This document shows, piece after piece, positions 40,234-49,423 of a stretch of 64,000 bases of DNA. The position numbers and the translations under genes were made by a program. The stretch is from Paenibacillus sp. 32352 (GTDB lineage Bacteria > Bacillota > Bacilli > Paenibacillales > NBRC-103111): positions 248,001 to 312,000 of the forward strand of contig NZ_MZNT01000008.1 of assembly GCF_002042965.1 (NCBI RefSeq), in the 5' to 3' direction. The notes under the pieces were generated by a model. The model was not told where the DNA came from, made no database searches, and saw nothing but the letters and a program-made list of their open reading frames with translations. Each line of letters begins with the position of its first letter. Position 1 is the first letter of the stretch.

Positions 40234-41349
40234 ATGGCTATGGATAAAGGCGAAGATACGAAGGATTCCAAGCCGCTTAAGTATGGGTATACGACAGGCT
40301 CCTGCGCTGCGGCAACGGCTAAGGCGGCCGTAACGGCTTTGATAGAGCAGCAGCTTCAGACGGAATCGACCATACGGCTGCCTATCGGGCAGGATGTGAC
40401 GTTCAGCATGGTTCGCTGCGAGTTCACGGCGGAGCGGGCGGAGGCCGAGACCATCAAGGACGGAGGCGACGACCCGGACGCTACGCATGGAGCAAGGATT
40501 ATCGCCGAGGTTCAGTGGCGGGACGGGGAAGGAATCGAGCTGGATGGAGGCATCGGCGTAGGTCGGGTTACGAAGCCCGGCCTTCCTGTCCCTGTAGGGG
40601 AGGCGGCGATCAATCCGGTCCCCCGCAAGATGATCCGCGAATCGGTCGAATCCGTTCTGGATGAATATGACATTCATCGCGGGGTCAGAGTCGTTATCTC
40701 TGTGCCCGACGGCGAGGAAATTGCCAAGAAGACGCTGAACGGGCGTCTCGGCATCGTAGGCGGCATCTCGATTCTCGGCACCCGGGGCATTGTGGTGCCT
40801 TTTTCCACGGCGGCGTACAAGGCCAGCGTGGCGCAGGCGATTCGAGTCGCCGTCAAATGCGGCTGCAAGCATATCGTCCTTTCGACCGGCGGCCGTACGG
40901 AGAAGTACGGCATCGAGATGTATCCGGATTTGCCGGAGGAAGCCTTTGTCGAGATGGGCGACTTTATCGGCTTTGCACTGACGCAGTGCAAGAAGCAGGG
41001 GATCGAGAAGGTGACGCTCGTCGGTATGATGGGCAAATTCTCCAAGGTGGCCCAAGGCGTCATGATGGTGCACTCCAAGAGTGCGCCGGTCGATTTCGGC
41101 TTTTTGGCGCGGGTAGCGGAGGAAGCGGGGGCGACGCAGGCACAGGCGGCGACCATACTGGATGCAAATACCGCAGCGATGGTAGGGGACCTGATGCTGG
41201 AATGGGGCCATTCCGCCTTTTTCGAGAGGCTGTGCGCCTATTGCTGCGAGGCCGGGCTCAAGGAAGTGCAGGGCGGCATGGAGATAGAAACCGTCATCAT
41301 TTCGATGAAGGGGAGCCTATTGGGCCAAGCCTCCAAGTCGGAGGAGTAG
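40234..41349 (+). CDS. cbiD: Cobalt-precorrin-5B C1-methyltransferase
   Basis: 371-aa anaerobic-pathway methyltransferase. Signature YGYTTGSCAAATAKAA near the N terminus, DPDATHGARI, and the INPVPRKMIRESV and GTRGIVVPFSTAAYKASV segments are characteristic of CbiD, which confirms the cobalt-early (anaerobic) route. ATG 40234 after GGAGACTGGAGCG. The following 73-bp gap contains a small GC hairpin (CGGCTG/CAGCCG, 41362-41382) before cbiET. Confidence 0.95.
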   Translation: MAMDKGEDTKDSKPLKYGYTTGSCAAATAKAAVTALIEQQLQTESTIRLPIGQDVTFSMVRCEFTAERAEAETIKDGGDDPDATHGARIIAEVQWRDGEGIELDGGIGVGRVTKPGLPVPVGEAAINPVPRKMIRESVESVLDEYDIHRGVRVVISVPDGEEIAKKTLNGRLGIVGGISILGTRGIVVPFSTAAYKASVAQAIRVAVKCGCKHIVLSTGGRTEKYGIEMYPDLPEEAFVEMGDFIGFALTQCKKQGIEKVTLVGMMGKFSKVAQGVMMVHSKSAPVDFGFLARVAEEAGATQAQAATILDANTAAMVGDLMLEWGHSAFFERLCAYCCEAGLKEVQGGMEIETVIISMKGSLLGQASKSEE

Positions 41350-41422
41350 CGCTGCAAGGTCACGGCTGCGGCAGTCAGCCGAAGCTTTTTACATACAGCA
41401 ATCGGTATCGGGGGAATGCAGG

Positions 41423-42706
41423 TTGATACAACAGCGAACAACGAATCAAACGGCAGCGCTCAAGGTGATCGGCATCGGGGATGACGGTCAAGGAAGCCTG
41501 CTGCCTCAATATATACAATGGATCTCGGAGAGCGAAGTGCTGGTCGGGGGAGAGCGGCAGCTGGCGTTTTTTCCGGATTATAGCGGGGTGACCCTAGCGA
41601 TCAAGGGCGGCTTGTCCGAGCTCACAGCCCGCTTGAAATCGGAGGCGGAGCAGGGTCGCAGGATCGTCGTGCTTGCATCGGGAGACCCGTTGTTTTACGG
41701 GATCGGCGGCTATCTCTCCTCCAAGCTGAACGTGGAAATCTACCCGAACGTCAGCTCGCTGCAGCTGGCTTTTGCCCGGATGGGGCAGAGCTGGCAGGAT
41801 GCCTATGTGACAAGCGTTCACGGGCGAAGCATGAAGGGGCTGGCGCAGCGGATCGACGGGAAGTCGAAGGTCGCGCTGCTCACCGATGAGACGAATAGTC
41901 CCAAGGCTATCGCCAAGTACTTGCTGTCGTTCGGCATGGCCGAATACCGTGCGTTTATAGCGGAGAATTTGGGTGGCTCGGACGAACGGACGGGCTGGTA
42001 CGAGCTGCAGGAGCTTGAAGAGCGCGAGTTTTCTCCACTGAACGTGATGATTCTGATTGCTTCGAAGGACGCATTGGCCGGGAAACGTTGGCCGATGGGC
42101 ATCGACGATGAGAGGTTCATTCAGCGCAAGCCGGACAAAGGGCTGATTACGAAGAAAGAAATTCGCATCATGAGCTTGGCGCAGCTGGCGCTTCAACCGG
42201 ACAGCATCGTTTGGGATATCGGCACGTGCACCGGGTCCGTCGCCATTGAAGCGGCTCGAATAGCGCGCTACGGCGAAGTATACGCGATTGAGAAGAACGA
42301 AGCGGATTTGCAGAACTGCTTGGACAATATGCAGCGCTTCCGGACGGACATTACAGCGATTCAAGGACGTGCGCCGCAAGGTTTGGAGCAGTTCCCGGAT
42401 CCGGATGCCGTGTTCATCGGAGGCAGTGGAGGCGAGATGGAGGAGCTGCTTCACGTGTGCTGCAGCCGTCTGCGTCCGGGCGGGCGCATTGTATTGAATG
42501 CCGCTACAATCGAGAATTTATATGAAGCGAACAAAGCGTTCGCGAATGAAGGCTTCGCGACAAGCATTACGCTCGCACAGATTTCGCGAAGCAAGCCGAT
42601 TTTGAATTTGACCCGGTTCGAGGGTCTTAACCCAATATATATCATTACCGCTAAACATAAGGAATCCGGTGGAGCAGAGGAAACGGAGGGGACAGCAAGT
42701 GAGTAA
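41423..42706 (+). CDS. cbiET: Bifunctional cobalt-precorrin-7 C5-methyltransferase / C15-methyltransferase (decarboxylating)
   Basis: 427-aa fusion of CbiE (residues about 10-215, VIGIGDDGQGSLLPQY, LASGDPLFYGIGGYL) and CbiT (about 230-415, VWDIGTCTGSVAIEAARI, AIEKNEADLQNC, FIGGSGGEMEE). The two domains methylate C5 and C15 of the corrin ring and decarboxylate the acetate side chain. Starts at TTG 41423 with GGGGGA seven bases upstream. The stop overlaps the GTG start of cbiL by 8 bp. Confidence 0.95.
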   Translation: MIQQRTTNQTAALKVIGIGDDGQGSLLPQYIQWISESEVLVGGERQLAFFPDYSGVTLAIKGGLSELTARLKSEAEQGRRIVVLASGDPLFYGIGGYLSSKLNVEIYPNVSSLQLAFARMGQSWQDAYVTSVHGRSMKGLAQRIDGKSKVALLTDETNSPKAIAKYLLSFGMAEYRAFIAENLGGSDERTGWYELQELEEREFSPLNVMILIASKDALAGKRWPMGIDDERFIQRKPDKGLITKKEIRIMSLAQLALQPDSIVWDIGTCTGSVAIEAARIARYGEVYAIEKNEADLQNCLDNMQRFRTDITAIQGRAPQGLEQFPDPDAVFIGGSGGEMEELLHVCCSRLRPGGRIVLNAATIENLYEANKAFANEGFATSITLAQISRSKPILNLTRFEGLNPIYIITAKHKESGGAEETEGTASE

Positions 42707-43409
42707 GTTAGGCGTGTTATACGGATTGGGTGTTGGACCCGGGGACCCGGAGCTGATCACGGTCAAAGCGTTCCGCATATTGAAGGAATCGCCGGTCATC
42801 GCTTATCCCCGCAAGAAAATGGGGGCTAAGAGCTACGCTCTGACGATTACGGAGCTGTATGTTAATACGGAAGAAAAGACGATGATAGGGCTGACCTTCC
42901 CGATGACTAAGGATCGCGAAGCGCTGGAAATGCAGTGGAGCAAGACAGTCAGCACGGTGTGGGAGCATCTGGAGCAGGGGAAGGACGTGGCGTTCGTAAC
43001 CGAGGGTGACCCGATGATTTACAGCACGTTCATTCACTTGATGCGGCTGATGAAGGAGCGCCATCCCGAGGTGGAGGTTCGTTCCATTCCCGGTATTTCT
43101 TCAATCAACGCTTCGGCGTCACGCCTTGGGATTCCGCTTGCGGACGGCGATGAGCAAATTGCCATCGTTCCTGCAACGGACGATTATGAGAAGATGCGTA
43201 CCGCTATTGAAAATCACGACTGCGTCGTATTCATCAAGGTAGCCAAAGTGATCGATCTGATGATCCATGTGCTGGGCGATCTCGGATTGACGGACAAGGC
43301 GGCCGTACTGACCAAGGTCACCTCCTCGGAGGAAATGATCTGGCGCAACATTCGAGAGCTGCAAGGCAAAGGCTTGGAATACTTAACGCTAATGGTGGTG
43401 AGAAAATAA
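42699..43409 (+). CDS. cbiL: Cobalt-precorrin-2 C20-methyltransferase
   Basis: 236-aa SAM methyltransferase with GLGVGPGDPELITVKA at the N terminus, DVAFVTEGDPMIYSTFI and SIPGISSINASASRLG. GTG 42699 is preferred to the earlier in-frame ATG 42669 because GGAGGGG lies 7 nt upstream and it preserves tight overlap with cbiET. Overlaps the cbiF start by one base (TAATG). Confidence 0.94.
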   Translation: MSKLGVLYGLGVGPGDPELITVKAFRILKESPVIAYPRKKMGAKSYALTITELYVNTEEKTMIGLTFPMTKDREALEMQWSKTVSTVWEHLEQGKDVAFVTEGDPMIYSTFIHLMRLMKERHPEVEVRSIPGISSINASASRLGIPLADGDEQIAIVPATDDYEKMRTAIENHDCVVFIKVAKVIDLMIHVLGDLGLTDKAAVLTKVTSSEEMIWRNIRELQGKGLEYLTLMVVRK

Positions 43410-44185
43410 TGAAAATTTATATTATCGGAGCAGGCCCGGGCGATCCCGATCTGATTACAGTCAAAGGACTTCGTATTCTGCAGGAGGCCGACGTCGTGCT
43501 CTACACCGATTCCCTGGTTAACGAAGAGCTCATCGCCAAGGCAAAGCCGGAAGCGGAGATTCTGAAGAGCGCCGGCATGGATCTCGATGAAATGGTTGCT
43601 ATCATGGCTGACCGCGTCAAGCAGGGCAAGATGGTAGCTCGGGTTCATACGGGAGATCCTGCGGTCTTCGGCGCGATTATGGAGCAGGTGGCTCTGTTGA
43701 AAAAAGAAGGCATCGGCTACGAGGTCATCCCCGGCGTAAGCTCAGTCTTCGCGTCTGCTGCCGCCCTTGGTGCGGAGCTGACGATTCCGGAGCTGACCCA
43801 GACGCTCATTCTGACCCGTGCCGAAGGCAGAACTCCGGTGCCGGAGCTGGAGAAGCTGAAGGATCTGGCTTCTCACCACTGTACGATTGCATTATTCTTA
43901 AGTGCCACTTTGACGAAAAAAGTGGTGGAAGAGTTCCGAAGCGCGGGCTGGAGTGAGGACACGCCGATAGCCGTCGTGCAAAGGGCGACATGGCCGGATC
44001 AGCTTATTGTCCGGACGACGCTTGCCAATCTCGAGCAGGATATGCGCAGCAACGGAATTCGCTCTCACGCGATGATTCTTGCAGGCTGGGCGCTTGATCC
44101 GGAGATTCATAACAAGGATGAATACCGCTCCAAGCTGTACGATAAAGAATTTACGCACCGCTTCCGCAGAGGGGTGAAATCATGA
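43409..44185 (+). CDS. cbiF: Cobalt-precorrin-4 C11-methyltransferase
   Basis: 258-aa SAM methyltransferase: IYIIGAGPGDPDLITVKGLRIL, VVLYTDSLVNEEL, MVARVHTGDPAVFGAI, EVIPGVSSVFASAAALG. Methylates C11 of the ring-contracted intermediate. The cbiG start overlaps its stop (ATGA, 44182-44185). Confidence 0.95.
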   Translation: MKIYIIGAGPGDPDLITVKGLRILQEADVVLYTDSLVNEELIAKAKPEAEILKSAGMDLDEMVAIMADRVKQGKMVARVHTGDPAVFGAIMEQVALLKKEGIGYEVIPGVSSVFASAAALGAELTIPELTQTLILTRAEGRTPVPELEKLKDLASHHCTIALFLSATLTKKVVEEFRSAGWSEDTPIAVVQRATWPDQLIVRTTLANLEQDMRSNGIRSHAMILAGWALDPEIHNKDEYRSKLYDKEFTHRFRRGVKS

Positions 44186-45336
44186 TCGCATTGCGCGAGG
44201 GCGAGATTCCTTCGATTGAGCAGCACGGCGATTATGCGATTGTAGCCATCACGAAGCATGGCGTCGAGATGGCGCGCAAGCTGCACGAAACGTTCCGCCA
44301 TTCGGATTTGTACTACATGTCCAAATTCGAGCGGGGCGATGAAGCAGCACGGGGCATTCAGCTGTTCGAAGGCAGTGTCAGACTGCTGTTCCCGGCTTTA
44401 TTCCCGGCCTATAAAGGACTCATTATTATTATTTCGTTAGGTGCTGTTATCCGGATGATCGCACCGCTGCTGGTAGATAAAAAGACAGACCCCGGCATCG
44501 TCGTTATCGATGACAAAGGGGAGAATGTGATCAGCGTGCTGTCGGGCCATTTGGGCGGCGCGAACGAGCTGACCCGTGAGGTAGCTGCGGCCATGGGAGC
44601 GAGGCCGATCATTACGACGGCCTCGGACGTGCAGGGGACGATAGCGGTGGACTTGTTCGGGCGCCGCTTCGGCTGGGAATGGGAGTCGGCGGATAAGCTG
44701 ACGCCTGTCAGCGCCTCCGTCGTGAACGAGGAGCAGGTTGCCGTCGTTCAAGAATCCGGCGAGCCCGGCTGGTGGCTGTATGATACGCCGCTCCCGGCGA
44801 ATATTCGCACGTATAGCAGCGTTGCCGATGCGTTGGCGGTGAAGCCGCAGGCGGCACTCGTGGTGACGCACCGCGTATTAAGCACGGACGAGGAGGCAAT
44901 TCTCGAGAACGGCGTGCTATACAGGCCGAAGGTCATCGCGCTCGGCATCGGCTGCAACCGCGGCACATCCGCCGAAGAGATCGAATCGGTAATATCGGAG
45001 ACGCTGGCCGAGCTGCAGTTCTCGATGAAGAGCGTGAAGGCCGTCTGCACGATCGATCTGAAGAAGGACGAGGAGGGGCTCCTCGCCGTCGTACAAAAGC
45101 ACGGCTGGGCGTTCGTCACCTACGCGCCCGAGCAGCTGAACACGGTGGCCCTGGAGGCCCCATCGGACACCGTGTTCCAGTTCACCGGCGCCTACGGCGT
45201 GAGCGAGCCGGCGGCGAAGCTGTACTCCGGCGCCAAGGAGCTGGCGCTGGTGAAGAAGAAATCGGGCAACGTCACGATTTCGGTAGCCGTCATTCCGTTC
45301 CCGCAGGAAGGGAGCGAGGCAGCCGATGGAAGGTAG
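44182..45336 (+). CDS. cbiG: Cobalt-precorrin-5A hydrolase
   Basis: 384-aa CbiG that opens the delta-lactone and releases acetaldehyde. Visible are the N domain with IIISLGAVIRMIAPLLVDKKTDPGIV and VISVLSGHLGGANELTREVA, and the C domain with ALGIGCNRGTSAEEIESVI. ATG 44182 lies inside the cbiF end; the 3' end overlaps cbiA by 11 bp. Translation is presumably coupled throughout this section of the operon. Confidence 0.95.
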   Translation: MIALREGEIPSIEQHGDYAIVAITKHGVEMARKLHETFRHSDLYYMSKFERGDEAARGIQLFEGSVRLLFPALFPAYKGLIIIISLGAVIRMIAPLLVDKKTDPGIVVIDDKGENVISVLSGHLGGANELTREVAAAMGARPIITTASDVQGTIAVDLFGRRFGWEWESADKLTPVSASVVNEEQVAVVQESGEPGWWLYDTPLPANIRTYSSVADALAVKPQAALVVTHRVLSTDEEAILENGVLYRPKVIALGIGCNRGTSAEEIESVISETLAELQFSMKSVKAVCTIDLKKDEEGLLAVVQKHGWAFVTYAPEQLNTVALEAPSDTVFQFTGAYGVSEPAAKLYSGAKELALVKKKSGNVTISVAVIPFPQEGSEAADGR

Positions 45337-46732
45337 CCGTAAGATTGTCATTGCCGGAACCGGCAGCGGCGTCGGAAAAACAACGCTGACGATCGGCCTG
45401 ATGGCCGCTTTGCAGCGTCTCGGACGCAAGGTGCAGGGCTTCAAGTGCGGCCCCGACTATATTGATCCGACGTATCATACGGCGGTCACGGGACGCATAT
45501 CCCGCAATCTGGACAGCTATATGCTGACGCATGATACAGTCAAAGAAATATATGCCCGGGCGAGCCGTGAGGCGGACATCTCCGTCATCGAGGGCGTCAT
45601 GGGCTTCTACGACGGCAAGAACCCGAAGACGAACGAGGGCAGTACGGCTGAAATCAGCCTTCTGCTGGAGGCCCCCGTGCTGCTCGTGGTGAACTGCCAG
45701 AGCATGGCCCGCAGCGCTGCCGCCATTGTGCGAGGCTTCCAGCTGCTGGAGCCCCGCGTTAACATAGTCGGCGTCATTGCGAACAAGGTCGGCAGCGAGG
45801 GCCACTACAAGCTCGTGCGCGAAGCGATCGAGCAGGAATGCGGGATTCCCGTCGTCGGCTACATGAAGCGGGAAGATCACATCGAAATGCCGGAGCGGCA
45901 TCTCGGCTTGGTGCCTTCCATTGAACGGGGCGAGCTGCAGCCGTTCTTCGATAAGCTTGCCGAGCTGGTTTCGGCAACGGTTGATGTAGAGCGCATATGG
46001 GAGCTGGCCCAGTCTCCCGCGGTTTCATTGTTTGCGGAAGCCGAGTCTGCTTCCGCTTTTCGCCACCGGACCGTCCGGTCCGGCCCCCCAATCCGTATCG
46101 CGGTAGCGAAGGATGCAGCCTTTAATTTTTATTATCAGGAAAATTTCGAGCTGCTGGAGGCTTACGGAGCGGAGTGCGTCTTCTTCTCGCCATTGGCAGG
46201 GGAAACGCTGCCCGAAGGCGTCCAGGGCCTGTATCTCGGGGGAGGCTTCCCTGAAGAATTCGCCGAGGTGCTGTCGGCTAATGAGGCGGTGAAGCAATCG
46301 ATCCGCCAGGCGATTGAGCAAGGACTTCCGACGCTGGCCGAATGCGGCGGCTTCATGTATTTAACGGAGTCCATCGAGCATACGGACGGCCGGAAGCATT
46401 CGATGCTCGGTCTTATCCCCGGCAGCGTCAAGATGCAGAAGAAGCTTGCGGCATTAGGCTACCGGGACATTACCGGGAGAGAAGGCAACTTCCTGCTCGG
46501 GCCGTCCGACCGCGCCAAAGGCCACGAGTTTCATTATTCGACCTTTCAGCCGAATGAAGGGGCTGACATCTCCAGCGCCTATGAAACGAAAGGGCTGCGG
46601 GGCATGAAGCAGGAAGGCTACATCAATGAGAGCGGATCGCTCGTTGCGGGATATACCCATATCCATTTCGCATCATCGCCTGAATTGGCAGAACGCTGGG
46701 TAGAGCGATGTGCCGGCTTCAAGCTGAAATAA
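45326..46732 (+). CDS. cbiA: Cobyrinic acid a,c-diamide synthase
   Basis: 468-aa ATP- and glutamine-dependent amidotransferase. The N-terminal P-loop domain has IAGTGSGVGKTTLTIGL and the C-terminal GATase has LYLGGGFPEEFAEVLSANEA and LAECGGFMYL with the nucleophilic Cys. It amidates the a and c side chains of cobyrinate. Last certain cobalamin gene here; cbiP, cbiB and the nucleotide-loop genes are not in this window. Confidence 0.95.
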   Translation: MEGSRKIVIAGTGSGVGKTTLTIGLMAALQRLGRKVQGFKCGPDYIDPTYHTAVTGRISRNLDSYMLTHDTVKEIYARASREADISVIEGVMGFYDGKNPKTNEGSTAEISLLLEAPVLLVVNCQSMARSAAAIVRGFQLLEPRVNIVGVIANKVGSEGHYKLVREAIEQECGIPVVGYMKREDHIEMPERHLGLVPSIERGELQPFFDKLAELVSATVDVERIWELAQSPAVSLFAEAESASAFRHRTVRSGPPIRIAVAKDAAFNFYYQENFELLEAYGAECVFFSPLAGETLPEGVQGLYLGGGFPEEFAEVLSANEAVKQSIRQAIEQGLPTLAECGGFMYLTESIEHTDGRKHSMLGLIPGSVKMQKKLAALGYRDITGREGNFLLGPSDRAKGHEFHYSTFQPNEGADISSAYETKGLRGMKQEGYINESGSLVAGYTHIHFASSPELAERWVERCAGFKLK

Positions 46733-46756
46733 ACAGGGATAGGAAGGAGAATCTGC

Positions 46757-47314
46757 ATGTCTATTATGGAATTGCTGCAGCAGAGAAGAGCGGTGCGCAA
46801 TGTACAGCCTGTAGAAGTAGAGGATGAGAAAATTCATGCCTTGCTTGCTGCGGCTACTTTGGCGCCGAATGACAGGCTTCGTGAGCCTTGGCATTTCTAC
46901 GTGATTCGCGGAGAGGCGAAGCAGCGTTACGAAGCAGAAGCGCTTCAATACTTGGAGGAACGGTTTCCGACCAAGCCGAATCTGGTGAAGGAATCATTAA
47001 AGGTTTTGACGGCTACGCCGCTTGTCATTGCCGTTACGGCGGATGTCATTCCCGATGATCCTGCCTCCACCAAGGATAACGAGTATGCCGCTGCCTGTGC
47101 CATTCACTCGATGTGGCTGGCAGCCACGGAGATGGGGCTCGGCTTCGTATGGCGCACGCGCGGAATCGGCCTGGTTCATGACGACCGGATGCACCGGTTT
47201 ATCGGCTCGCCGGAAAACAAGAAGGTGATCGGAACGATTTTCATCGGCTATCCGGCCGACACGCCTCCGGCGACTTCCAGAACCCCGCACAGCGATAAAA
47301 CCACTTGGCTGTAA
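46757..47314 (+). CDS. Nitroreductase family protein in the cobalamin operon
   Basis: 185-aa FMN-type nitroreductase fold: N-terminal LLQQRRAVRNVQPVEV, AATLAPNDRLREPWHFYVI, AAACAIHSMWLAATEMGLGFVW and VIGTIFIGYPAD. ATG 46757 follows AGGAAGGAGAATC and lies 24 bp after cbiA. A terminator follows at 47356, so it closes the operon. Its position resembles accessory genes such as cbiY in the B. megaterium operon. BluB, which makes the lower ligand dimethylbenzimidazole, belongs to the same superfamily, but the sequence is not clearly BluB. Role inferred only from context. Confidence 0.8.
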   Translation: MSIMELLQQRRAVRNVQPVEVEDEKIHALLAAATLAPNDRLREPWHFYVIRGEAKQRYEAEALQYLEERFPTKPNLVKESLKVLTATPLVIAVTADVIPDDPASTKDNEYAAACAIHSMWLAATEMGLGFVWRTRGIGLVHDDRMHRFIGSPENKKVIGTIFIGYPADTPPATSRTPHSDKTTWL

Positions 47315-47355
47315 AACAGCGATTCTTACATTTTCCATAGGAAAACAGCATGTAT

Positions 47356-47397
47356 AACCCTTTATTCCGTTTTTGGATAAAGGGTTTTATTTTTCAA
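47356..47397 (+). terminator. Terminator of the cobalamin operon
   Basis: AACCCTTTATTCC / GGATAAAGGGTT stem, loop of six, then TTATTTTT. Confidence 0.88.
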
Positions 47398-47429
47398 TAA
47401 AGAGGCTCGCTAAAGGAGAGAAAAATGGA

Positions 47430-47696
47430 GTGATTATCATCCTTTATTACTTAGGCTGGTTGTGGATGTTCCTATACGTAGCACTCGGCTGGGTAGCTGT
47501 TTCCATGGTCGGCTTCCGGTTCCAGGCTGTTTATTTTATATTGTGTGTTCTGCAAATGCTGGCTTTGGGCGCATATCAAATCTATTGGAAAGGATTGCGA
47601 ACAAGAGATTATGTACTGACGGGTCTTATCTTGGCAGGTTTGTACGCAGAAATGAAGTGGGTGCTGGATATTGTGAAAATGGCATTTGGCAGCTAG
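47430..47696 (+). CDS. Small hypothetical membrane protein, 88 aa
   Basis: Three predicted membrane helices (about residues 2-22, 30-50, 58-80) with few charged residues. GTG 47430 has AAGGAGAG nine bases upstream; the open frame extends to 47373 without a ribosome site. No family recognised. It directly precedes the isomerase-like gene. Confidence 0.6.
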   Translation: MIIILYYLGWLWMFLYVALGWVAVSMVGFRFQAVYFILCVLQMLALGAYQIYWKGLRTRDYVLTGLILAGLYAEMKWVLDIVKMAFGS

Positions 47697-47772
47697 CGGA
47701 CAGAAGAAAAGTTCTCTTCGTTTCAATCGTATGGTACTATTGGATTTATATGGGTTGAAAGAGGTGAGGACT

Positions 47773-48603
47773 GTGGGCAAGCCGAAGTTCGGTGTTTCAG
47801 GAAGTACCATTTTATCCAACCCGGAACGTTTTGAAGAGCTATTTTGGGATGATATAGATCAGATTGAAATAGGAGAATTTCCTGACGAGCGGGCATTTGA
47901 ACAATTTCTCGAATTGGCCCGGCAGAAGGGAGTGCCGTATGGCGTTCATTCTCCCCTGCTTCGCAGCGGGAGCAAATATGACTTGATTCAACACGTCTAT
48001 ATGGAGCCTGAGGAGGCGTGGAAGCGGCTGGAGGCCGAAGTCTGCCAATTGTCGCGGCTGGGTGCCCAATACGTTTTGGTCCATTTTCCCTATTTTAAAG
48101 AAGAGCTTCCCTCTACGGAAGACGATCATGTACTCATCGAACAAGGCTTGCAAAGATTACATTCGCTGCAGGAAAAGTATTCGATTCCTTTGGTGTGCGA
48201 GCCCAAGCTTGGATGGAACCGTTCTGCCGTCGGGATAGAGTATCTGCATCATTTTCCGGTTGAGGTGTGGGAGAAATACAGTATTTCCCTGTGCATCGAT
48301 ATTGGCGATTACCTTATGGCGACGGGAGATCGGATTCTCTCCTATCTGGCCAAGTGGAGGAACCACATCAAGTCGGTTCATCTGCATAATGTAGAGCTTG
48401 TGTCGGGGCATTACCACTGGATTCCCGTTCATCCGTCCCACGAAACGAATGGCAGGCAATATCCGATTCAAGAGCTGATTCGTTTTTTAGCCGAATGTGA
48501 GGATGTCGTCTTTATATTCGAGCATACGCCGCATGGCCAGCATGACAAAGCATTCATCCAAAGCGGCTATGAATGGATTCGCAAGCTTGCGGAGGGGAGA
48601 TGA
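47773..48603 (+). CDS. Sugar phosphate isomerase/epimerase-like TIM-barrel protein
   Basis: 276-aa soluble protein of the xylose-isomerase-like AP-endonuclease-2 superfamily. Metal-ligand type segments are IDQIEIGEFPD, YGVHSPLL, YVLVHFPYF, LVCEPKLGWN, LCIDIGDYL and SVHLHNVELVSGHYHW. Substrate unknown. GTG 47773 is preferred to the longer frame because GAGGTGAGGA precedes it and the conserved domain starts right after (KFGVSGST). The next gene overlaps its stop codon. Confidence 0.75.
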   Translation: MGKPKFGVSGSTILSNPERFEELFWDDIDQIEIGEFPDERAFEQFLELARQKGVPYGVHSPLLRSGSKYDLIQHVYMEPEEAWKRLEAEVCQLSRLGAQYVLVHFPYFKEELPSTEDDHVLIEQGLQRLHSLQEKYSIPLVCEPKLGWNRSAVGIEYLHHFPVEVWEKYSISLCIDIGDYLMATGDRILSYLAKWRNHIKSVHLHNVELVSGHYHWIPVHPSHETNGRQYPIQELIRFLAECEDVVFIFEHTPHGQHDKAFIQSGYEWIRKLAEGR

Positions 48604-49109
48604 CGCCTGTGGACTTAGAGGTCAGGAAGACAGCTTCGAACGAGCTGGAGGATTTCCTGTCCATTCTCCGGGAAGCGGCGTTATGGCTGAAGCAAGGCGG
48701 TCGGGAGATGTGGAGCGACAGTCAGCTGTCCGCAGAGAGACTGCTGAAGCATCATTCGCTAGACGATATGTACATAGGATATTGTAACGGTGAAGCGGCA
48801 GCCGCGATGATTCTCCAGGAGGAAGACGCTATGCTGTGGCCGGATTTGGAACAAAAGGACTCGTTGTTTGTGCACAAGCTTGCCGTTCGCAGGAAGTATG
48901 CCAAGCAAGGCGTGTCCGAGCATATGATGAATTGGGCCAAAGCTCACGCCGAACGCGCCGGCAAAGACTGGATCAGACTCGATTGTGCTGCGGATAGGCC
49001 TAAGCTATGCCAGTTTTACGAGAAGCAAGGCTTTAAGAGAGTAAGGGAAAGAGTTGTGCTCGGAAAATACCCTACCGCTTTTTATGAATTTCGCATTGTG
49101 ACTACGTAG
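48600..49109 (+). CDS. GNAT family N-acetyltransferase
   Basis: 169-aa GNAT: DSLFVHKLAVRRKYAKQGVSEHMMNWA gives the acetyl-CoA-binding beta4-alpha3 region (Q/RxxG variant KQGV), and LDCAADRPKLCQFYEKQGFKRVRE is the conserved C-terminal block. ATG 48600 overlaps the preceding stop (ATGA); GTG 48609 is an alternative with better spacing to GGAGGGG. Substrate unknown. Confidence 0.8.
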   Translation: MTPVDLEVRKTASNELEDFLSILREAALWLKQGGREMWSDSQLSAERLLKHHSLDDMYIGYCNGEAAAAMILQEEDAMLWPDLEQKDSLFVHKLAVRRKYAKQGVSEHMMNWAKAHAERAGKDWIRLDCAADRPKLCQFYEKQGFKRVRERVVLGKYPTAFYEFRIVTT

Positions 49110-49147
49110 AAAGATACGTAATCTATGCAGAAAGGCTGTGAAAACGG

Positions 49148-49237
49148 ATGATCTGGAAGGTTGGAGCCGTTGCAGCGCTTGCCGTGCTGCCGGCGTATTA
49201 TTACTGGAAATACCGTCTGTGGAATAAACGGGTATAG
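49148..49237 (+). CDS. Possible 29-aa membrane microprotein
   Basis: ATG 49148 opens a frame that begins MIWKVGAVAALA and ends WNKRV, with one short hydrophobic helix and a basic aromatic tail (YYYWKYRLW). The ribosome site GAAAGGCTG is rather distant. A terminator (ACCGCC/GGCGGT then CTTTT, 49239-49262) begins 2 bp after the stop, supporting a transcript end here. Confidence 0.45.
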   Translation: MIWKVGAVAALAVLPAYYYWKYRLWNKRV

Positions 49238-49238
49238 A

Positions 49239-49262
49239 ACCGCCCCTCCAAGGCGGTCTTTT
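49239..49262 (+). terminator. Rho-independent terminator
   Basis: ACCGCC-cctccaa-GGCGGT followed by CTTTT. Confidence 0.75.
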
Positions 49263-49423
49263 ATTGCCCGGGAAAAGGAAGATGAAGCTGTATCCGGCTG
49301 AATACAGGAACGCTTTTACTGCCGCAGGGCGAAAGGTCAAGCAGCACTAATGAGGAAACGGGGATGGGATGAAGATGACGGTTGTATGGTATAATAAATG
49401 TCCACGAATTTCCAGACGGCGAG

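Noticed and set aside
46757..47314. Naming the nitroreductase bluB
   Set aside because: It shares the superfamily fold, but I cannot see BluB-specific residues with confidence; only the operon context points that way.
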